Shown here: piece by piece, positions 46,371-55,397 of the stretch | Layout: each line of letters starts with the position of its first letter | Numbering within the stretch: position 1 is the stretch's first letter | Notes under the pieces: model-generated | Told to the model about the DNA's origin: nothing | Database searches by the model: none | What the model saw: only the letters and a program-made list of their open reading frames with translations | From: Salinisphaera sp. Q1T1-3 | GTDB lineage: Bacteria; Pseudomonadota; Gammaproteobacteria; Nevskiales; Salinisphaeraceae | DNA: 64,000 nt | Assembly (NCBI RefSeq): GCF_003602005.1 | Contig: NZ_QZWD01000019.1 | Coordinates: 1-64,000, forward strand | Direction of reading: 5' to 3' | Translations under genes and position numbers: made by a program

Positions 46371-46487
46371 ACAGGCCCTAAAACGAAGGTACGCCGTCGA
46401 GCCAGCAGCCGACATCGTCCGGTACCGGAGGCGGCCAGTCTGCTACAACTGACCTACCGCCTCGTTCATGCCGACACAGGATTGCCC

Positions 46488-47591
46488 ATGCCGACTGCTT
46501 CGTCTGTTTCCATCGATCGCCGCGCCGACCGGGGCCTGGGCCGTCCGCTGGCGCGGGATATCCGCAAGACCGGGATCGCCCCCGATCACTGGTATCCGCT
46601 GGCCCGGGCACGCGACCTGCGTCGTGCGAGCACGCTCGGCGTCTCCTTCGCCGGCGAGCCGATCGTGCTGGCCCGGACCGCCACGGGGAGGGTTTTCGCC
46701 CTCGAGGATCGCTGCGCACATCGTCAGGTCCCGCTGTCGCTTGGCGAAGTCAAGGGCGAACGCCTGCTTTGTACCTATCACTGCTGGGCCTATAACCACA
46801 CGGGCGCCTGCATCAACGTGCCGTATCTCGATCAAGGCAAGGGCCTGCCGAACGGCGTGAAGAGTTATCCCTGTGTCGAGGCTTATGGCTTGATCTTTGT
46901 CTACCCCGGCAATGTCCATGCGCCCGGCATTCTGACGTTTCCACAGATCACCACCCAGGGCAATCCGGCCTATCGCACGCGCTACCTCGATCGGCGGATC
47001 GCCTGCCACTACTCGTTCATGCACGAGAATCTGATGGACATGAACCATCAGTATCTGCATCGCAGCCTCATGGGCAGCATCAACCCCAAGGCACTGGATA
47101 TCCGCGAAGGCGACGGCTGGGTGGAAGTCGACTACACCTTCCATCGCGCGGCGGGCAAACAGCCGATCGGGGAGAAATTCATGCTCGGGCGGCGCACGAA
47201 GACCCCTGATGCCAAGGCCGAAGCCCGGGAAGACAAGGACATCATGACCATCCGCACGGGTTATCCCTACCAGACGCTGCAGTTCTGGACTGCCGGCGCC
47301 AGCGAGCCGGCGCTGGATCTGTGGAATGCCTACGTGCCGACCGATGCCGCCCAACGCCACAACCATACGTTCGGCCTGATGTCGGTGCGAAAACCCGGCG
47401 TGCCCGGCACGATCCACCTGCTCTGGCCATTCATCGTCGCGTTTACCAACGGTATCTTCGGCCAGGACGAAGCGATCGTGGAAGCCGAACAGCGTGCCTT
47501 CGACGCTCAGGGCCGGGATGAAAACAACGAAATCTTCCCGATCATCCAGAAACTCAGGCACCTGCTCGTCGAGCAGGGCGTGCCGCTATAA
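46488..47591 (+). CDS. Rieske non-haem iron oxygenase (aromatic ring-hydroxylating type)
   Basis: 367 aa oxygenase subunit. The Rieske [2Fe-2S] site is C76-x-H78 (CAHRQVPL) and C95-x2-H98 (CTYHCW). The catalytic domain has the iron-binding pattern in NLMDMNHQYLHRSLMG (His-x4-His after an acidic residue). It looks like the VanA/DdmC/carotenoid-type single-component oxygenase group. No reductase or ferredoxin partner is encoded nearby, so electrons must come from elsewhere. The substrate is unknown. ATG 46488 is chosen because the protein core begins shortly after; it lies about 110 nt after the composite repeat. Confidence 0.85.
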   Translation: MPTASSVSIDRRADRGLGRPLARDIRKTGIAPDHWYPLARARDLRRASTLGVSFAGEPIVLARTATGRVFALEDRCAHRQVPLSLGEVKGERLLCTYHCWAYNHTGACINVPYLDQGKGLPNGVKSYPCVEAYGLIFVYPGNVHAPGILTFPQITTQGNPAYRTRYLDRRIACHYSFMHENLMDMNHQYLHRSLMGSINPKALDIREGDGWVEVDYTFHRAAGKQPIGEKFMLGRRTKTPDAKAEAREDKDIMTIRTGYPYQTLQFWTAGASEPALDLWNAYVPTDAAQRHNHTFGLMSVRKPGVPGTIHLLWPFIVAFTNGIFGQDEAIVEAEQRAFDAQGRDENNEIFPIIQKLRHLLVEQGVPL

Positions 47592-47769
47592 AACATCCAG
47601 ACGCTACGTATTCTTCCTGATAGCAACTTATCAGACCAAAGCCTAAGTTCGAGGTGCAGGTCGGATGACCTGTCGGCCGTACCGGCCGTCAATTGATGCG
47701 TTTGCCGGACAGGACCGGTAGACGCCAGGCGCCCAGTACGTGGGCCGCCAATGAATCCGGAGGATTCCC

Positions 47770-47949
47770 ATGGTTGACGAAGATCGCAAGGCAGGCACCG
47801 CTGACAAGATCAAGGGCACGGTCAAGGAGCAGGTCGGCAAGCTGACCGGCGACGAGGAAAAGCAAGCCGAGGGCAACGCCCAGAAAAACAAGGGCAAGGT
47901 CCAGAACAAGGTCGGCGAGGCCAAGGACAAGGTACGCGACAAGCTCTGA
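47770..47949 (+). CDS. CsbD-like stress protein
   Basis: 59-aa, highly charged protein (DKIKGTVKEQVGKLTGDEEK ... GKVQNKVGEAKDKVRDKL) of the CsbD family, small hydrophilic proteins induced by general stress. Perfect GGAGG precedes ATG 47770 by about seven bases. An intrinsic terminator follows at 47997. The exact molecular job of CsbD proteins is not known. Confidence 0.88.
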   Translation: MVDEDRKAGTADKIKGTVKEQVGKLTGDEEKQAEGNAQKNKGKVQNKVGEAKDKVRDKL

Positions 47950-47996
47950 TCGCCGCATGTCGCGACCGATGCCTGCTCACGGGCATCGACATATCG

Positions 47997-48026
47997 GGCC
48001 GGGGTCATCGATCCCGGTCTTTTTTT
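47997..48026 (+). terminator. Intrinsic terminator of the csbD-like gene
   Basis: Stem CCGGGG/CCCGG around TCATCGAT followed by TCTTTTTTTG. A second hairpin, CGATGCC/GGGCATCG, precedes it (about 47967-47989). The next 200 bp to 48233 hold no recognisable gene. Confidence 0.85.
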
Positions 48027-48233
48027 GTGATCGATCACGACACTCGATTCATCGTATATCGCGTGGCCACGCCATGTGATGCGGACGAATATCTCCCGCG
48101 GCTATTCCGTCGACCCGGCGCGAATCGATCGTCGCAAAAGAGCTGATCAGCCAAGCGTGAACGATTCCTGGATCAGCACGGGCGCCTCGCCGATACGGCG
48201 CCAGCGGCACAGACACGACCGGTGCGCCGGCGC

Positions 48234-49076
48234 TTACGCGAGGAAGCTGAGCCGATCCTGCAGAAGCGTCCAGTTCTCGCGCGAGGTGGCCACGAGCATG
48301 CGCCCCTGATGGCGCGTCGGTGCATAGCGCTGGCCATCGAGCGTGGCGGCATGCCCGCCGGCTTCCTCGATCACCAGCACGCCGGCGGCATGATCCCAGG
48401 GCATGAGCTTGGACGTGAGCATGAAATCGACGTGACCGAAGGCCATGGTTCGGTACTCATGACAGGCACAATGAAACGACATCACACGCGCAAAGTCCGG
48501 GTAGAGCGCAGCAAGCCGGCGTTGCTCGGCTTCGGCGAACAGATGCAGCGACGTCGAACCGATCATCTGCGCCGGTGCCGATCGCGTGGCGACATCGAGG
48601 CGTTTCTCTGTGCCGTCGGGCGCGCCGAACCAGGCGCCTTCGCCGCGTGTGGCCGTGATCCAGTCGTCGGCCAGCGGATCGTAGAGTAGACCGAAGACAG
48701 TCTCGCCGAAGCAGGTCACCGCGATGATGACGCCGAACTGGTTCAGGCCGCGCGCATAATTCCAGGTGCCGTCGATCGGATCGATGATGATCGCTGTTTC
48801 GGCCGTCGCGATGTCGGCCACATCGGAATGCCCGGCTGCCACAGCCTCTTCACCGATGATCACGGCGTCCGGCCACGCTGCGGCGATCGCCTGCGTCATG
48901 CGGGCCTCGGCCGCCTGATCGGCATCGGTGACCAGATCGTCGGGCGCACTCTTGGCGCGGATCTCGTTATCCGACAGACGCCGAAAGCGCGGCAGGATCT
49001 CGGCTCGGGCGGCATCCCGAACGATATCGATAAGTCGATGCCGGGCGATGCTGTCGAACGTTGGAGTCGCGGTCAT
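48234..49076 (-). CDS. Inositol monophosphatase-family protein
   Basis: 280 aa Mg2+-dependent phosphatase. Motifs IIGEEAVAAG, IIIDPIDGTWNYARGL and PWDHAAGVLVIEEAGG supply the metal site. The Trp-Asn after DPIDGT is typical of SuhB-like IMPases rather than CysQ or HisN. The substrate is probably inositol-phosphate or a related sugar phosphate. ATG 49076 is chosen since the family homology starts at DSIARHRLIDIV. It is separate in sequence from the HisN-like protein at 11888. Confidence 0.85.
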   Translation of the reverse strand: MTATPTFDSIARHRLIDIVRDAARAEILPRFRRLSDNEIRAKSAPDDLVTDADQAAEARMTQAIAAAWPDAVIIGEEAVAAGHSDVADIATAETAIIIDPIDGTWNYARGLNQFGVIIAVTCFGETVFGLLYDPLADDWITATRGEGAWFGAPDGTEKRLDVATRSAPAQMIGSTSLHLFAEAEQRRLAALYPDFARVMSFHCACHEYRTMAFGHVDFMLTSKLMPWDHAAGVLVIEEAGGHAATLDGQRYAPTRHQGRMLVATSRENWTLLQDRLSFLA

Positions 49077-49146
49077 GACTGACTTACTGGTATGAATTGA
49101 CGGCCAGAATAGCAGCCGCACGATACAAAGCCGGACGCGATCGGCT

Positions 49147-50124
49147 TCATGACCTCGCCCCCGGCCCCAATCGCGCCCGCCGGACTGGCACGCGGGTTTT
49201 CGCAGCACAGTCACCACGGCCGCGGACAGCGCATAACCCGGCACAGACGATCAGGCCGATGCCGAGTGCCCCCCAGCCATCCGGCGTCTGGCCGAACAGC
49301 CACAGACTCCACAGGGCGGAAAACGCCAGATAACTGTAATCGCCCGCGGCCACCAGCGGCGCGGGGGCGACCTGATAGGCCCGCGCCATCGCGGCACTGG
49401 CCACTACGGCAATCACGGCGAGCCCGGCGATCAAGGCCGCTGTTTCGACAAGGCCGGGGCTCGTCAGCGGATGCCAGCCGGTTGCGATGAAGGGGGCGGC
49501 CTGCTGCCAGGCCGGCGGCAACGGCCAGGCCGACAACCCGACGAGACCGGCGAGCCCCACGCCGAGAAACCCCAGCTGCAGGCCGAGCGCGAGCACCAGC
49601 GGCGACTCGTCGTGACAATACGTGGCCGTGAGCATGGCAGCCAGGGCGTACAGCACAGCGCCGGCCAGCGGCAGCCAGAACATCGCGGAGAACGCGCTTG
49701 TACCGGGCCGCAGGAGGATCAGCACACCGCAGAAGCCAATCACGACCGCACCGACCTCGAAGCCGTGCAAGCGACGCTTTCGCCGGAGCCCGTACAACAA
49801 CGTGATCCATAGCGGCGCGCTGTAAAGTGCGGCCGAGACAGCCGGTAGGGGCAGACCGGTCAGGGCGAGATAGACCAGAAGCCACATGGCCACCAGCAAC
49901 AGACTGCGCACGCCCACCCAGACCGGCCGGCACCCGTCCCGCCGGCGGATGCCGGTCAGACACATGACACCGCCCAGCAGCGGCAGGGCAACGAGCGCAC
50001 GCAGGGTGACCAACTGCCATACGCTGAGCGTATCGCTGAGCCATTTGACGAGCGCATCGGCCAGCGCCAGCAGGACCGCCGACAACACGATCCAGCCGAG
50101 GCCACCGACGGCCCCCCGTTCCAT
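49147..50124 (-). CDS. EamA/DMT-family transporter
   Basis: 325 aa inner-membrane protein of ten hydrophobic helices in two EamA halves (first ends about residue 140, second VETAALIAGLAVIAVVASAAM to LGIGLIVCAGL). Proteins of this group export amino acids or other small metabolites. ATG 50124 precedes MERGAVGGLGW; upstream in-frame sequence overlaps the divergent regulator and is rejected. It is divergent from a GcvA-type LysR gene, which probably controls it. Confidence 0.85.
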   Translation of the reverse strand: MERGAVGGLGWIVLSAVLLALADALVKWLSDTLSVWQLVTLRALVALPLLGGVMCLTGIRRRDGCRPVWVGVRSLLLVAMWLLVYLALTGLPLPAVSAALYSAPLWITLLYGLRRKRRLHGFEVGAVVIGFCGVLILLRPGTSAFSAMFWLPLAGAVLYALAAMLTATYCHDESPLVLALGLQLGFLGVGLAGLVGLSAWPLPPAWQQAAPFIATGWHPLTSPGLVETAALIAGLAVIAVVASAAMARAYQVAPAPLVAAGDYSYLAFSALWSLWLFGQTPDGWGALGIGLIVCAGLCAVRGRGDCAAKTRVPVRRARLGPGARS

Positions 50125-50245
50125 TCGAGACAGGCCGAACAAACTGATCTCCCCACAGAACAACGTGGATGCAGCCTGTCGCGCCGGCCGGCCGGCGTCA
50201 CACGATGATTTGATCGGGTGACATGACTCAGGGTAATGTGAGCCC

Positions 50246-51166
50246 ATGAGTCGCCTGCGTCGCAGCCTGCCCCCACTGGCCACGCTTCTGCCCTTCGAGG
50301 CCGCGGCCCGCCTGGAAAGCTTTACCCGTGCCGCGGCCGAGTTGTCGCTCACGCAGGCCGCGATCAGCCGCCAGATCCGCGCGCTCGAGACCGATCTCGG
50401 AACCGCGCTTTTCCTGCGTCATCATCGCTGTGTCGCCCTCACGCCGGCCGGTACCGAGCTCGCCGTCGCCATGCGCGGCGGGCTGGAGACGATTGCCGCG
50501 GCGGTCGAGCGCCTGCGCCGACACGGCGATACCAACGATATCGTGCTGCGCGCCGAGCTCTATGTCGCCATGTACTGGCTGATCCCGCGCCTGCCGGCCT
50601 TTCATGCCGCCCATCCCGCGCTGCGACTCCGGGTCAACGCCTCGACCCAGCCGTTGACTCAGGCCGAGGACCACTTCGATCTGGCACTACAATGCAGCAC
50701 ACGGCCGAGCGGCACACGGCGTCCTCTGTTTTCCGTACCCGATGCCGTCTTTCCGGTCTGCAGCCCGGCGCTGGCCGAGGCGCACGGTCTCGCGCTCGCC
50801 GACCTCCACCGGTACCCGATCCTGCATTGCCGCAACGACGATCACGACGGCTGGCTCGGCTGGACCGACTGGTTCTCGGCCATCGCCGAACAGACCGGTG
50901 CGCGGGTCGAATCGGGCGCCGGGCCAACGTCCGGCCCCTCGTTCGACAACTACCCCGTGATGCTGCAGTCGGTGCTGATGGGTCAGGGCATCGGCCTCGG
51001 CTGGGCACGCGGACTGGAACAGCTGCTGGGCAGCGGTCAGCTCGTTCGCCCGGTCGCCGAGTCACTCACGCTGCCGCGCGGCCTGTCTGTCTTCGCGGCC
51101 GATCCGGACGGCGACGACGTCCGGCGTCGAATCGTCTGCGACTGGCTGCGCGGCGAGCTCGCCTGA
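50246..51166 (+). CDS. LysR-family transcriptional regulator (GcvA-like)
   Basis: 306 aa. N-terminal winged helix (FEAAARLESFTRAAAELSLTQAAISRQIRALE) followed by a periplasmic-binding-like effector domain. The opening LPPLATLLPFEAAARLESF is that of the GcvA subgroup. It is divergent from the EamA transporter gene with a 121-bp intergenic region, where LysR proteins usually bind both promoters. The effector is unknown. Confidence 0.9.
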   Translation: MSRLRRSLPPLATLLPFEAAARLESFTRAAAELSLTQAAISRQIRALETDLGTALFLRHHRCVALTPAGTELAVAMRGGLETIAAAVERLRRHGDTNDIVLRAELYVAMYWLIPRLPAFHAAHPALRLRVNASTQPLTQAEDHFDLALQCSTRPSGTRRPLFSVPDAVFPVCSPALAEAHGLALADLHRYPILHCRNDDHDGWLGWTDWFSAIAEQTGARVESGAGPTSGPSFDNYPVMLQSVLMGQGIGLGWARGLEQLLGSGQLVRPVAESLTLPRGLSVFAADPDGDDVRRRIVCDWLRGELA

Positions 51167-51204
51167 ACACGTCGTGGCCGCTCGAGCCAGTAGTCGCCGC
51201 TGCT

Positions 51205-51470
51205 CGCGTAGCCGCGCCAAGCGCGCCCTGAAATGGACTGTGGGCCGCACGCGTCATTCGGCGTCGGCACGCTGAATTGCCGTGGTGTCCTGCGTTGGAG
51301 CGTCTGTCCCGAACGGGGCCGACTCATGAAAAACATGGACTATAAAGACGCTGTGGCATGGCGAGCCGGGATCGCGGCACGCCACGATCGGCGTCCCGTA
51401 CCTCGCCGGGTATACGACGGCCTCTCGACGAGAGCCCCCGCACGCCACATCGGCAGGCCCTGGCAAGCTG
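51205..51470. repeat. Family A repeat, decayed fossil copy
   Basis: Blocks collinear with the complete copy at 62642 can be followed: CGCGCCAAGCG, CTGAATTGCCG versus CTGTATTGCCG, GGAGCGTCTGTCC versus GGGGCGCTTGTCC, CATGAAAAA, CGGCACGCCACGATCGGCG, CGGCCTCTCGACGA, and the end GGCAGGCCCTGG. No clean termini remain. The rest of 51167-51519 is not otherwise occupied. Confidence 0.6.
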
Positions 51471-51519
51471 GTACCGGTTTTGCCTATCCTCGCCCATCTA
51501 TCCCGGATGGAGAACGACC

Positions 51520-52983
51520 TTGAACGAACATCTAGACGATCTCGCCCCGCCATTGCTGTGGCAGCATTTCCGGACGTTCTGCAATACGCCGCGGCCCTCC
51601 TGGCATGAAGACGCCATTCTGGCCCGGATCGAGGCCTGGGCCGATGACAGGGGTCTGACGCACACTCGGGATGCCGCCGGCAATCTACGCATCGTCAAAC
51701 CGGCCAGCGCGGGGCACGAGAGCGCGCCCGGCATCGTGCTCCAGGGCCATGTGGACATGGTTGCCGAAGCCGACGCGGCGGTCTCGCACGACTTCACGCA
51801 GGACCCGATCGATACGTTCGTCGAAAACGGCTGGCTGAAGGCCCGCGGCACCACGCTGGGCGCCGACAACGGCATCGGCGCAGCGGCGGCGCTGGCGATT
51901 CTGGACGAAGAGCAGCTCGTGCACGGCCCGCTCGAGGTACTGCTGACCGTCGCCGAGGAGGTTTCGCTCGTCGGCGCGCGCGAGTTGGCGCCGAACTGGC
52001 TGGACGGGCGCCTGTTGCTGAACCTGGATACCGAAGAAGACGGCGAAGTCTGCATCGGCTGCGCGGGCGGCGCCAACGTCACGACCGAAACCGTATTGTC
52101 GCAGACGCCGATTGCCGCCGACGAGACGGTGCTGGCCATTGGCGTCCACGGATTGACCGGCGGCCATTCGGGCATGGACATCGCCACGGGACGCGCCAAC
52201 GCCAATCGCCTCCTGGCCCGGGTACTCCATGCCCTGGGGCCGCACGAACCGCGGCTCGTCGACTACGACGGCGGCCGCATGGACAACGCCATCACGCGGA
52301 CGGCCTGGGCCCGCGTTGCCCTGCCGGACAGCGCCTTCGACGAAGTCACCGCCACCCTCGTGGAACTGGAGGCGACGTTCCGCTCCGAACTGGCACATGT
52401 GGACGAACAGGTCACGATCGGCCAGGAACGCGCCGCGGCCGACGTCGCGCTGTCCGCGACCGACACGAAGCGCCTGGTCGACCTGCTCTATGCCCTGCCC
52501 TACGGCGTCGAACGCATGAGTCTGGCCGCACCCGGCGTGGTCGAAACATCGAACAATCTCGGCGTGATCCAACTCCAGAACGGTGTCTTCAGCGCCCAGA
52601 TCATGGTGCGCTCACTCATCGATTCGGCACGCGATGCCCACGTCGAGCGCATCGCCACGATGTTCGAACTCGCCGGTTTTCCGGCCGAGCGCGGTCACGG
52701 CTACCCGGGCTGGGCACCGAATCCGCAATCGGACCTGCTGGCCCGTTTCGTGAGCCTTCACGAGCGGGTCACCGGGGCGTCGCCGGACATCAAGGTGATC
52801 CACGCCGGGTTGGAGTGCGGCCTGATCGGCGCCAAGTATCCGGCCATGGACATGATTTCCTTTGGACCGACCATCCGTGGCGCGCATTCCCCGACCGAGC
52901 GGGTAGATATTGCCGCAGTGGCCACGTTCTACGATCTGCTCAAGGCCACGATCGCGGATCTGGCCGGCGCGAGCGCGCACTGA
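51520..52983 (+). CDS. pepD: Aminoacyl-histidine dipeptidase (M20C)
   Basis: 487 aa cytosolic zinc peptidase that hydrolyses dipeptides such as carnosine-type Xaa-His. Metal and catalytic motifs: VLQGHVDMV, TLGADNGIGAA, VAEEVSLVGA, NLDTEEDGEV, and the lid signature GLTGGHSGMDI. The end GLECGLIGAKYPAMDMISFGP also fits PepD. The start is TTG 51520 with GGAG about seven bases upstream. It converges with the DUF3072 gene across a hairpin. Confidence 0.92.
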   Translation: MNEHLDDLAPPLLWQHFRTFCNTPRPSWHEDAILARIEAWADDRGLTHTRDAAGNLRIVKPASAGHESAPGIVLQGHVDMVAEADAAVSHDFTQDPIDTFVENGWLKARGTTLGADNGIGAAAALAILDEEQLVHGPLEVLLTVAEEVSLVGARELAPNWLDGRLLLNLDTEEDGEVCIGCAGGANVTTETVLSQTPIAADETVLAIGVHGLTGGHSGMDIATGRANANRLLARVLHALGPHEPRLVDYDGGRMDNAITRTAWARVALPDSAFDEVTATLVELEATFRSELAHVDEQVTIGQERAAADVALSATDTKRLVDLLYALPYGVERMSLAAPGVVETSNNLGVIQLQNGVFSAQIMVRSLIDSARDAHVERIATMFELAGFPAERGHGYPGWAPNPQSDLLARFVSLHERVTGASPDIKVIHAGLECGLIGAKYPAMDMISFGPTIRGAHSPTERVDIAAVATFYDLLKATIADLAGASAH

Positions 52984-52995
52984 GCACGTGAAGAC

Positions 52996-53019
52996 CGGGC
53001 CGGTCCAGTCACCGGCCCG
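52996..53019. terminator. Hairpin between convergent pepD and DUF3072 genes
   Basis: Perfect stem CGGGCCGGT/ACCGGCCCG with loop CCAGTC, no T-run. Its position between convergent genes suggests bidirectional termination. Confidence 0.55.
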
Positions 53020-53028
53020 ATTCGTCAG

Positions 53029-53253
53029 TCATTCTCCGCGGCCGGTCTTGTCCTGCAGCTCGTCGATCCGACGCGAGGCCTCGGCCTTGGACAGGTTTTC
53101 GTCGAATGTCTCACCGGCCTCCTCGCACAGCGTCTGAAGATAGGAGGCCTGGGCACCGGTCATGGCCTCATCGCCGGTGGTCCAGTTCGAGGGCGCTTTT
53201 TCCAGGTTGCTGTTGTCGTCGTCGGCGTTGTTCTTGATGGGGTCGTCCGCCAT
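53029..53253 (-). CDS. DUF3072 family protein
   Basis: 74 aa, acidic. The family pattern NWTTGDEAMTGAQASYLQTL and FDENLSKAEASRRIDELQ is complete. ATG 53253 starts MADDPIKNN. DUF3072 proteins are small and common in stress-tolerant bacteria; function unknown. It is divergent from the poxB-type gene with 133 nt between. Confidence 0.85.
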   Translation of the reverse strand: MADDPIKNNADDDNSNLEKAPSNWTTGDEAMTGAQASYLQTLCEEAGETFDENLSKAEASRRIDELQDKTGRGE

Positions 53254-53386
53254 GGCGTGATCCGATGGGTTATGGGTGACTGTACATACGTACACAGCCA
53301 TCAGACCGGATGCAAGACACTGGCGATCTGCGCGCGGCACGAAGCGCGTGCTATACAGAGACGACACTGTGCTGTCGGAGTCTTTC

Positions 53387-55099
53387 GTGAGTCACAACGT
53401 CGCTGAGATCATCGTCGAGACACTGCATGCCGCAGGCGCGCAACGCTGTTACGGCGTGGTGGGCGACACCATCAATCATTTCACCGATGCGATCCGGCGC
53501 TCGTCGCTGGACTGGGTCCATGTCCGACACGAGGAAGTGGGAGGGTTCGCAGCCGGCGGCGAGGCCTATCTGACCGGGGAACTGGCCTGCTGTGCCGGTA
53601 CCTGCGGGCCGGGCAGCACACATTTCATCAATGGCCTGATCGAGTCGCATCGCAACGGCGCCCCGGTCGTGTTCATCGCCTCTCAGGTCGACACGGCCCA
53701 GATGGGCGTTGGCTTCCCACAGGATGTCGACCAACGCCCGCTCTATGCCCAGAACAGTGTGTTCTGTGAATATCTGCTCAACGCCGAGAACGCCGGCCGG
53801 CTGACGGCCCTCGCGGCCCAGAAGGCACGCAATGAAGGCGGTGTCGCGGTTCTCATCGTGCCTGGCGATCTATTTACGATGAAGCCCCAGAAGAGCGCGA
53901 TCTGGCAGGCCCGTCGTTTCGCACCGGTCATTCGCCCGAGCGAGACGGAACTCACGGCCGTCGCCGATGCGCTGGCCGCCGGGCGCAAGATATCGATCTA
54001 TGCGGGCCACGGTTGCGCCGAGGCCCACGACGAGGTCCTGGCGCTCGCCGACCGGCTGGCCGCGCCGGTCGCCTGGACCTCCCGGGCCAAGGACTTCATC
54101 GAATACGGCAACGATCTGGAAGTTGGCATGACCGGCGTCTTCGGTCTCGCCGGCGGCTACCGGGCCGTGGCCGAGTGCGACACGCTGCTCCTGCTCGGCT
54201 GCAGCTTCGCCTGGCGCCAGTTCTATCCCGAAGACGCCACGATCATCCAGGTCGATATCGATGCCGGACAGATCGGCCTGCGCCATCCGGTGGATATCGG
54301 CGTCGTGGGCACGGTGCGCGATACCTGTGCGGCGTTGCTCGAACACGTCAGCGCCCATACCGATCGCGATTGGGTGCAATCCTGTCGCCAGAGTTATATC
54401 GAGGCCCGGGACCAGGCGGCCGTGTCATCGGCAACGGATGATCTGATCCATCCGCAGGAGCTCACGCTCGCGCTCGACCGGCTCGCCGACGAGGATGCCG
54501 TGTTCACCGCCGACGGCGGCTCGCCAATGGTGTGGTGTCTGCGACATATCAAGGCCAACGGCCGGCGGCGTACCCTGACGAGCCTGCTGCACGGCACCAT
54601 GGCCAATGCCTACCCTCAGGCGATCGGCATCGCCCATGCCTTTCCCGGCCGTCAGGTGATCGCGATGTGCGGCGACGGCGGTCTGTCGATGCTGCTCGGC
54701 GATCTGCTCACGCTCGCCCAGTACGACATCGATATCAAGATCGTGGTGTTCAACAACAGCTCACTCGGTTTTGTCGAACTCGAGCAGAAGGTCGAGGGTC
54801 TGCTGGATGCCTATACCGAGCTCAAGAACCCGGACTTCGGCGTGCTGGCGCAGGCGATCGGTCTGTGGGGCCGCAAGGTCGAGGCCAAGCACGACCTGGA
54901 AGCCGGCGTTCGGGAACTGCTGGCGCACGACGGCCCGGGTATTCTGGACGTCAAGGTCAATCGGATGGAGCTGGTGATACCGCCGAACGTGGAACTCAAC
55001 CAGATTGCCTCGACCGCGCTGTATTCCACGAAAGCGGTCCTGTCCGGCCGGATGAATGAAGTCGTGGATCTCGTGCGGAACAATTTCGGGTCGCGATAG
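53387..55099 (+). CDS. poxB: Pyruvate oxidase, ubiquinone-dependent (PoxB-like, TPP enzyme)
   Basis: 570 aa ThDP/FAD flavoenzyme that oxidises pyruvate to acetate and CO2 and passes electrons to ubiquinone at the membrane. Visible: the TPP-activating glutamate in VRHEEVGGFAAGG, the FAD-binding middle domain, the ThDP motif MCGDGGLSMLLGDLLTL (GDG at about 428) and VVFNNSSLGFVELE. The GTG 53387 start has GGAG six bases upstream. The DUF3072 gene is divergent. Acetolactate synthase and other TPP enzymes are less likely because of the PoxB-type FNNSSLGF segment. Confidence 0.88.
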   Translation: MSHNVAEIIVETLHAAGAQRCYGVVGDTINHFTDAIRRSSLDWVHVRHEEVGGFAAGGEAYLTGELACCAGTCGPGSTHFINGLIESHRNGAPVVFIASQVDTAQMGVGFPQDVDQRPLYAQNSVFCEYLLNAENAGRLTALAAQKARNEGGVAVLIVPGDLFTMKPQKSAIWQARRFAPVIRPSETELTAVADALAAGRKISIYAGHGCAEAHDEVLALADRLAAPVAWTSRAKDFIEYGNDLEVGMTGVFGLAGGYRAVAECDTLLLLGCSFAWRQFYPEDATIIQVDIDAGQIGLRHPVDIGVVGTVRDTCAALLEHVSAHTDRDWVQSCRQSYIEARDQAAVSSATDDLIHPQELTLALDRLADEDAVFTADGGSPMVWCLRHIKANGRRRTLTSLLHGTMANAYPQAIGIAHAFPGRQVIAMCGDGGLSMLLGDLLTLAQYDIDIKIVVFNNSSLGFVELEQKVEGLLDAYTELKNPDFGVLAQAIGLWGRKVEAKHDLEAGVRELLAHDGPGILDVKVNRMELVIPPNVELNQIASTALYSTKAVLSGRMNEVVDLVRNNFGSR

Positions 55100-55112
55100 G
55101 ACCGTATCGTCG

Positions 55113-55382
55113 CGCACGCCGAGGCTCGATGATGACGCGCGGCTGATCGTCTCGCCGGCGCAACGCGGACAACGCCTCATCGATCACCTCGTGGCCGTCC
55201 TGTGCACGGCCGACGAATGCCGCTTCGACCCGCTTGATGTCGAACTCGGCATCTATCGCGACAATACATCCGCCATCCGGGCTTATCGCCGCCCGGGATG
55301 CAAGCCACTCGAATGCGAAATACGGCGCGGGCACAAACCGAACGACGACATCGTGGACATGGTGCGGTATCGCCCCCGATAG
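55113..55382 (+). pseudogene. Remnant of a GNAT acetyltransferase (C-terminal half)
   Basis: The reading frame shows VSPAQRGQRLIDHLVAVLC, the remains of the acetyl-CoA loop, then VELGIYRDNTSAIRAYRRPG, the typical last strand and helix of GNAT proteins, and a normal ending. The N-terminal half of the fold is missing and no start or ribosome site precedes it; poxB ends just upstream. I treat it as a decayed gene. Confidence 0.6.
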
Positions 55383-55397
55383 CGGGCCACTACGAGG

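Larger units (their letters stand above)
45750..46377. mobile_element. 628-bp composite element built from two family B repeats
   Basis: Outer ends GGCCTGTTATTAACCCGGC (left) and the complement of GGCCTGTGATTAATCCGGC (right) form a near-perfect inverted repeat, bordered by CTAG (45746-45749) and CTAA (46378-46381). Inside are two family B copies in the same direction and a 257-bp middle (45940-46196) with its own inverted GTCATTCT/AGAATGAC pair and an A8 run. No protein is encoded. The outer GGCCTGT is the same as the family A terminus, so a shared transposase is likely. Confidence 0.7.

Noticed and set aside
46269-46487. Possible N-terminal extension of the Rieske oxygenase
   Set aside because: The extension is encoded by family B repeat copy 3 and has no protein-like conservation; the ATG at 46488 fits better.
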